64,000 nucleotides of DNA from Apteryx mantelli (lineage: Eukaryota > Chordata > Aves > Apterygiformes > Apterygidae), in NCBI RefSeq assembly GCF_036417845.1, contig NC_089979.1, forward strand, positions 120,003,415-120,067,414, given 5' to 3'. Each line of letters opens with the position of its first letter. Position 1 is the first letter of the stretch. The position numbers and the translations under genes were made by a program. A model generated the notes under the pieces. The model was not told the DNA's origin. It did not search any database and saw only the letters and a list, made by a program, of their open reading frames with translations. Below are positions 61,301 to 64,000 of the stretch, one piece after another.

Positions 61301-63352
61301 TCTGCCCCGAATTTCTGTTCCTGTATGTTGACATAAGCACGTCCTGTCTCGCAAGCAATGCCCATGCGGTCCTTCGAGAATCCCAGGCGAGCAACTTGCT
61401 TACTGGGCACGGTGATGTACCACGATATAGAGACATAAGGAGGTAGACTGTAAGGCCAGTTGGGAGTCTGAAAGTAAAGTTTAGCTTTTGGGTCTGGACT
61501 CACAGTGAAAGTACATTCATCTGTAGTAAAGGAAAAGAATACAGGAATGAAAACTTACTTAGTTTCAACACATTTTTTTTAAGCTTTCTCTTTCAGCATG
61601 CAAAATTATCTAGCCTTTCTTCTCCGTAACAAAAATGCATCACTTACACCTGCAACCGGCAAATTTATATAGTCAATGTTATCTCAGCACCAGCAATACA
61701 AGTCACCTACCACCTCTTTCACATCAGTAATTTTCCACAGTTCGCACAGATTTATCTGCAGAATTTTCCACAACCACCTACCTACCTTCTGGAGTACAAA
61801 GATTTTTCTTTTTTCAAGAAATAAACAATGCCACTGATTCTAATACAGATTTGTCCAAGTAATCACACCAGGACTAGAAGCTAAAGAATTGAACTCTTAT
61901 TTCTGTTTATTCATATACATATTAATAAATGTATTGAAAGATACAACAGTGGGGAAAAGGATACAACACACTACCTTACCTTTAATATGTTGCACAAAGG
62001 ACATTTTCAGATCCTGATGATTAGAGTCATTGAAGAATCCTTTACCAAACGTTTTTAAGGATATGGTAACATTGCTCCTCATCTGAATCTTTTCAATAGA
62101 TCCGCCAGGACAGAATACACCAACATTTAAATCCCTCTCTGGGGTGGCACTAACGATGCTGTAACTGTAGCTTGTGTTGCACTTTTGCTCTTGGACATGT
62201 TGCTGAAGTTTCAAGGTCGGAGACATAACTTCTACATTGACTTGTCCGGGAGCCAAGAGCTTCCAAATAAACTTATGCAATCGAATTGGCAATTGGGTAA
62301 TAGCCTTGGGCACTGAAAGGGCATAGATCTTCCTTTGACACCGCCAAAGATCAACACAGCCTGCAATCAGAATAACAAGTCACACAGTTTTATTTTTCTT
62401 GCAGAGGAAATACCTAGGACAACCAAGTTTTCCTATATACCAGAGTGTACACAGAGAGTTATGACACTTGTGTGTGTCAAACCCAGATAAACATTTACCT
62501 GAGAAGGAACACATTTATCTGAAGGCATTATCATAGCCTTTTTTTCCCCCTCTTGTAGTGACAATTACTAAAATAGGTATTACCCATAGTTTTCTTTCCT
62601 TAAAACGCTGCAGGACACCAAAGAAAACTACAAATATAAATGTACGCAAAATTCCTCACTCAATATATTACTTTTGCTATATCAGTTGCTTATTGGGACA
62701 CCATTGTAGACCAGTTAAGGAATGTGATTAAGGACCAGATATATAATTTAAAACTCTTCCTCTAAAAGTATTTGAAAGCATTTGAGAAAAACCTATGCCA
62801 AACAGACATGCAAATGGCATAAGATGCTTTCCTGATGGCAGCCCTGATCCCCCATTTTAATGGGCAGATTTATGGCTCTCCTGTTCTGTTTCCCTCTTTT
62901 GTATTTTTTAGCAAGAAGATTCTTACAGGCATGCTATCATTTCCTTTCTAAGAACAACTGCACTGTTTCTCTTTTAAAGCTACAATAATGTAGTGAACAA
63001 CACGGCCCAATTTCCAACCACGCTCTATTTAAAGCGGAAGCGAGAGGCAAGGTTTGGCTGATCATCAGGGAAAAGCATACAAAAGCATTCTCTAGGAAAC
63101 AGTGTAAAAGCACTCTTGCCATACTTATTTCTTTTTCAGCTGTGATCCTCAGACGGGCCAAGTCTTTGCACAGAAAGGAAATCTTGTAGATGGCGCCAGA
63201 CACTAAAGTCAAAGCATGATCACAGGTGCGAGGATCCTTACAGATCAGGCATATTGGTTCAGACATGAACGGGCTCCTGCTGGGCCACCCTTCGGAGTGT
63301 ATCGTTACAGTCATATCCAATTCTCTGCTAAGATCAACCAAATGGGTGACAT
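57948..63352 (-). CDS. CDCP1: CDCP1, CUB domain-containing protein 1, C-terminal part
   Basis: CDCP1 is a single-pass plasma-membrane glycoprotein; its Src-phosphorylated tail recruits PKC-delta and affects adhesion and survival signalling. Five exons, from the 5' side 63352-63125, 62360-61980, 61520-61155, 59835-59754 and 58395-57948, join in consistent phases into about 501 codons, matching human residues from about 340 to 836. They contain the CICLIC..RTC Cys cluster, the CUB-like region with CNTSYSYS, FCPGGSI, PNW and FWVNISNC, a transmembrane helix LAVIIAVVSGAGLLVAIGLT, a membrane-proximal Cys-Cys and a Lys-rich stop-transfer run. All five human tail tyrosines (707, 734, 743, 762, 806) have counterparts. 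N-terminal exons lie right of the window; no frameshift is seen. Confidence 0.97.
58396..59753 (-). other. CDCP1: CDCP1 intron
   Basis: Last CDCP1 intron, 1358 bases. A plus-strand open frame at 58850-59206 is antisense and unrecognised. Confidence 0.9.
59754..59835 (-). CDS. CDCP1: CDCP1 transmembrane exon
   Basis: An 82-nt exon between CTGCTTGTAG and GTAAGT. It encodes the end of a split Asp codon, LAVIIAVVSGAGLLVAIGLT, then VCCVRK and two bases of a Lys codon. The Cys-Cys pair at the inner face matches the palmitoylation-type pair in human. Confidence 0.96.
60084..60112. repeat. (AAAT)n microsatellite
   Basis: About seven AAAT-like units, slightly imperfect, in a CDCP1 intron. Confidence 0.9.
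60155..60178 (-). other. CDCP1: candidate CDCP1 microexon with in-frame stop
   Basis: On the minus strand a long pyrimidine tract ends TTTTTTGCCTATCCAG, then come 24 bases ending CTGAG before a perfect GTAAGT donor. In the phase of the preceding exon (one base carried over) it reads VRGV then TGA. Inclusion would end the protein before the transmembrane helix. Splice motifs only; human has no such exon that I know. Confidence 0.3.
61155..61520 (-). CDS. CDCP1: CDCP1 exon: membrane-proximal CUB-like domain
   Basis: A 366-nt exon between TTTACTACAG and GTGAGT. It encodes ECTFTVSPDPKAKLYFQTPN, the WYITVPSKQVARL strand, CETGRAYVNIQEQK and FWVNISNCKP with an N-glycosylation sequon shared with human, ending EKKI. 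Confidence 0.97.
61521..61979 (-). other. CDCP1: CDCP1 intron
   Basis: A 459-base AT-rich intron. Nothing else is seen. Confidence 0.92.
61980..62360 (-). CDS. CDCP1: CDCP1 exon: middle CUB region
   Basis: A 381-nt exon between TGATTGCAG and GTAAGG. It starts by completing a Ser codon, then CVDLWRCQRKIYALSVPKAI and continues through FIWKLLAPG, KLQQHVQEQKCNTSYSYS, FCPGGSIEKIQ and SNVTISLKTF. It aligns with human from ISCTDHRYCQRK onward. Confidence 0.97.
62361..63124 (-). other. CDCP1: CDCP1 intron
   Basis: A 764-base intron. No other feature is recognised. Confidence 0.92.
63125..63352 (-). CDS. CDCP1: CDCP1 exon: linker and Cys cluster
   Basis: A 228-nt exon between TTTTTTGTTGCAG and GTATGG. 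It encodes VTHLVDLSRELDMTVTIHSE, then GWPSRSPFMSEPICLICKDP, RTCDHALTLVSGAIYKISFL and CKDLARLRITAEKEI. It covers the region where human CDCP1 is cut by serine proteases, but the human dibasic Arg-Lys is absent here. Confidence 0.96.
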
Positions 63353-64000
63353 CTGCAACAAAAAACGTAGGCATCTCAGACAGATCAACTACTAACATGA
63401 ACCGAGGGATGAAGTGGAACTTCCTCTCCCTCTTCTCATTACATTAAATGAGCAGCTGTTACAGCTATTTTTATATTAGCTAAGAAAACATTATTTACTT
63501 CTTATTTCCATCAACGTAATACAAACCCAGGAGATATCTTGTTCTTCTAATATAAAGTTTCAAGACTTTTTGCATACAGACCCCATTTCACTACCTCTTT
63601 TCAGCTATAATGGGGTAACATGTATGCTAGTCCCTTTTGAACAGGTTAGGCTATAATATGCAAGGAACTCATTATAGGGTTCAGATCACCATGTTAGAAT
63701 TTGTTTTCCCTAGGAGGCGTCTTGTATTTCTTTTAAAGTCAGTTCTATTGATCTGATAACAGTTGATCAGAGAAAGAAATTTCTCAGTTCTTAAGTTTTT
63801 TATTTATTGCGAGATTTCCACCTCAAATAATTTTCTGTTGCTTGGTTTTTTTGTTTTTTTGTTTTTAATAGCCAAACTGAACAGAGTTGCCTGAAGTCAG
63901 TAATTAAGCACATCCGGTTGTCTGGAGTCAGTTAAAGCTAATTTAAATGCAAGCACCAGTATGGCTCAAAAGGGGAAAAAATGCCAAGTATTCTACACTG
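63353..64000 (-). other. CDCP1: CDCP1 intron (partial)
   Basis: Intron sequence up to the window edge. I saw no further CDCP1 exon; the N-terminal exons should lie beyond 64000. Confidence 0.8.

Overview
This is an avian nuclear chromosome window. The evidence is vertebrate intron-exon structure, a clear CR1 LINE 3' fragment of the kind that dominates bird genomes (44465-44990), a solo retroviral LTR, and three genes in the same order and orientation as the mammalian EXOSC7-CLEC3B-CDCP1 block (human 3p21.31). I cannot name the species from sequence alone.

Layout. 1-16020 holds the 3' two-thirds of EXOSC7 on the plus strand: five coding exons for about residues 85-291 of a 291-residue human-like protein; earlier exons lie left of the window. 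16020-29320 is intergenic and contains a minus-oriented solo LTR (17899-18721), then a more GC-rich stretch leading to CpG-rich sequence at 28600-28940 and 29190-29470. 29327-38597 is complete CLEC3B (tetranectin), three exons, 201 residues, plus strand, with a candidate long 3'UTR to about 40245. 40250-57947 is the convergent interval between CLEC3B and CDCP1; it carries the CR1 fragment, small repeat relics and, at its right end, the CDCP1 3'UTR. 57948-63352 holds the last five coding exons of CDCP1 on the minus strand (about the C-terminal 500 residues, including the later CUB region, the transmembrane helix and the cytoplasmic tail); its N-terminal exons lie right of the window.

The genes do not form a pathway. 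EXOSC7 is an RNA exosome ring subunit, CLEC3B a secreted plasminogen kringle-4-binding C-type lectin, and CDCP1 a transmembrane Src/PKC-delta scaffold. All exon phases join without a frameshift and every junction I call is GT-AG, so I see no broken gene.

I found no convincing new biological system. The best second-look items are: a candidate 24-nt CDCP1 cassette exon with an in-frame stop just before the transmembrane exon; the apparent loss of the dibasic protease site in bird CDCP1; a strengthened PKC-delta C2-type phosphotyrosine motif in its tail; an LTR with three perfect AP-1 sites and a 142-bp internal duplication; a TTTC microsatellite that forms an EXOSC7 splice-acceptor tract; and a 46-nt pure purine-pyrimidine alternation in the CLEC3B 3'UTR. 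Gene names and functions come from memory of the human proteins, not from a search.
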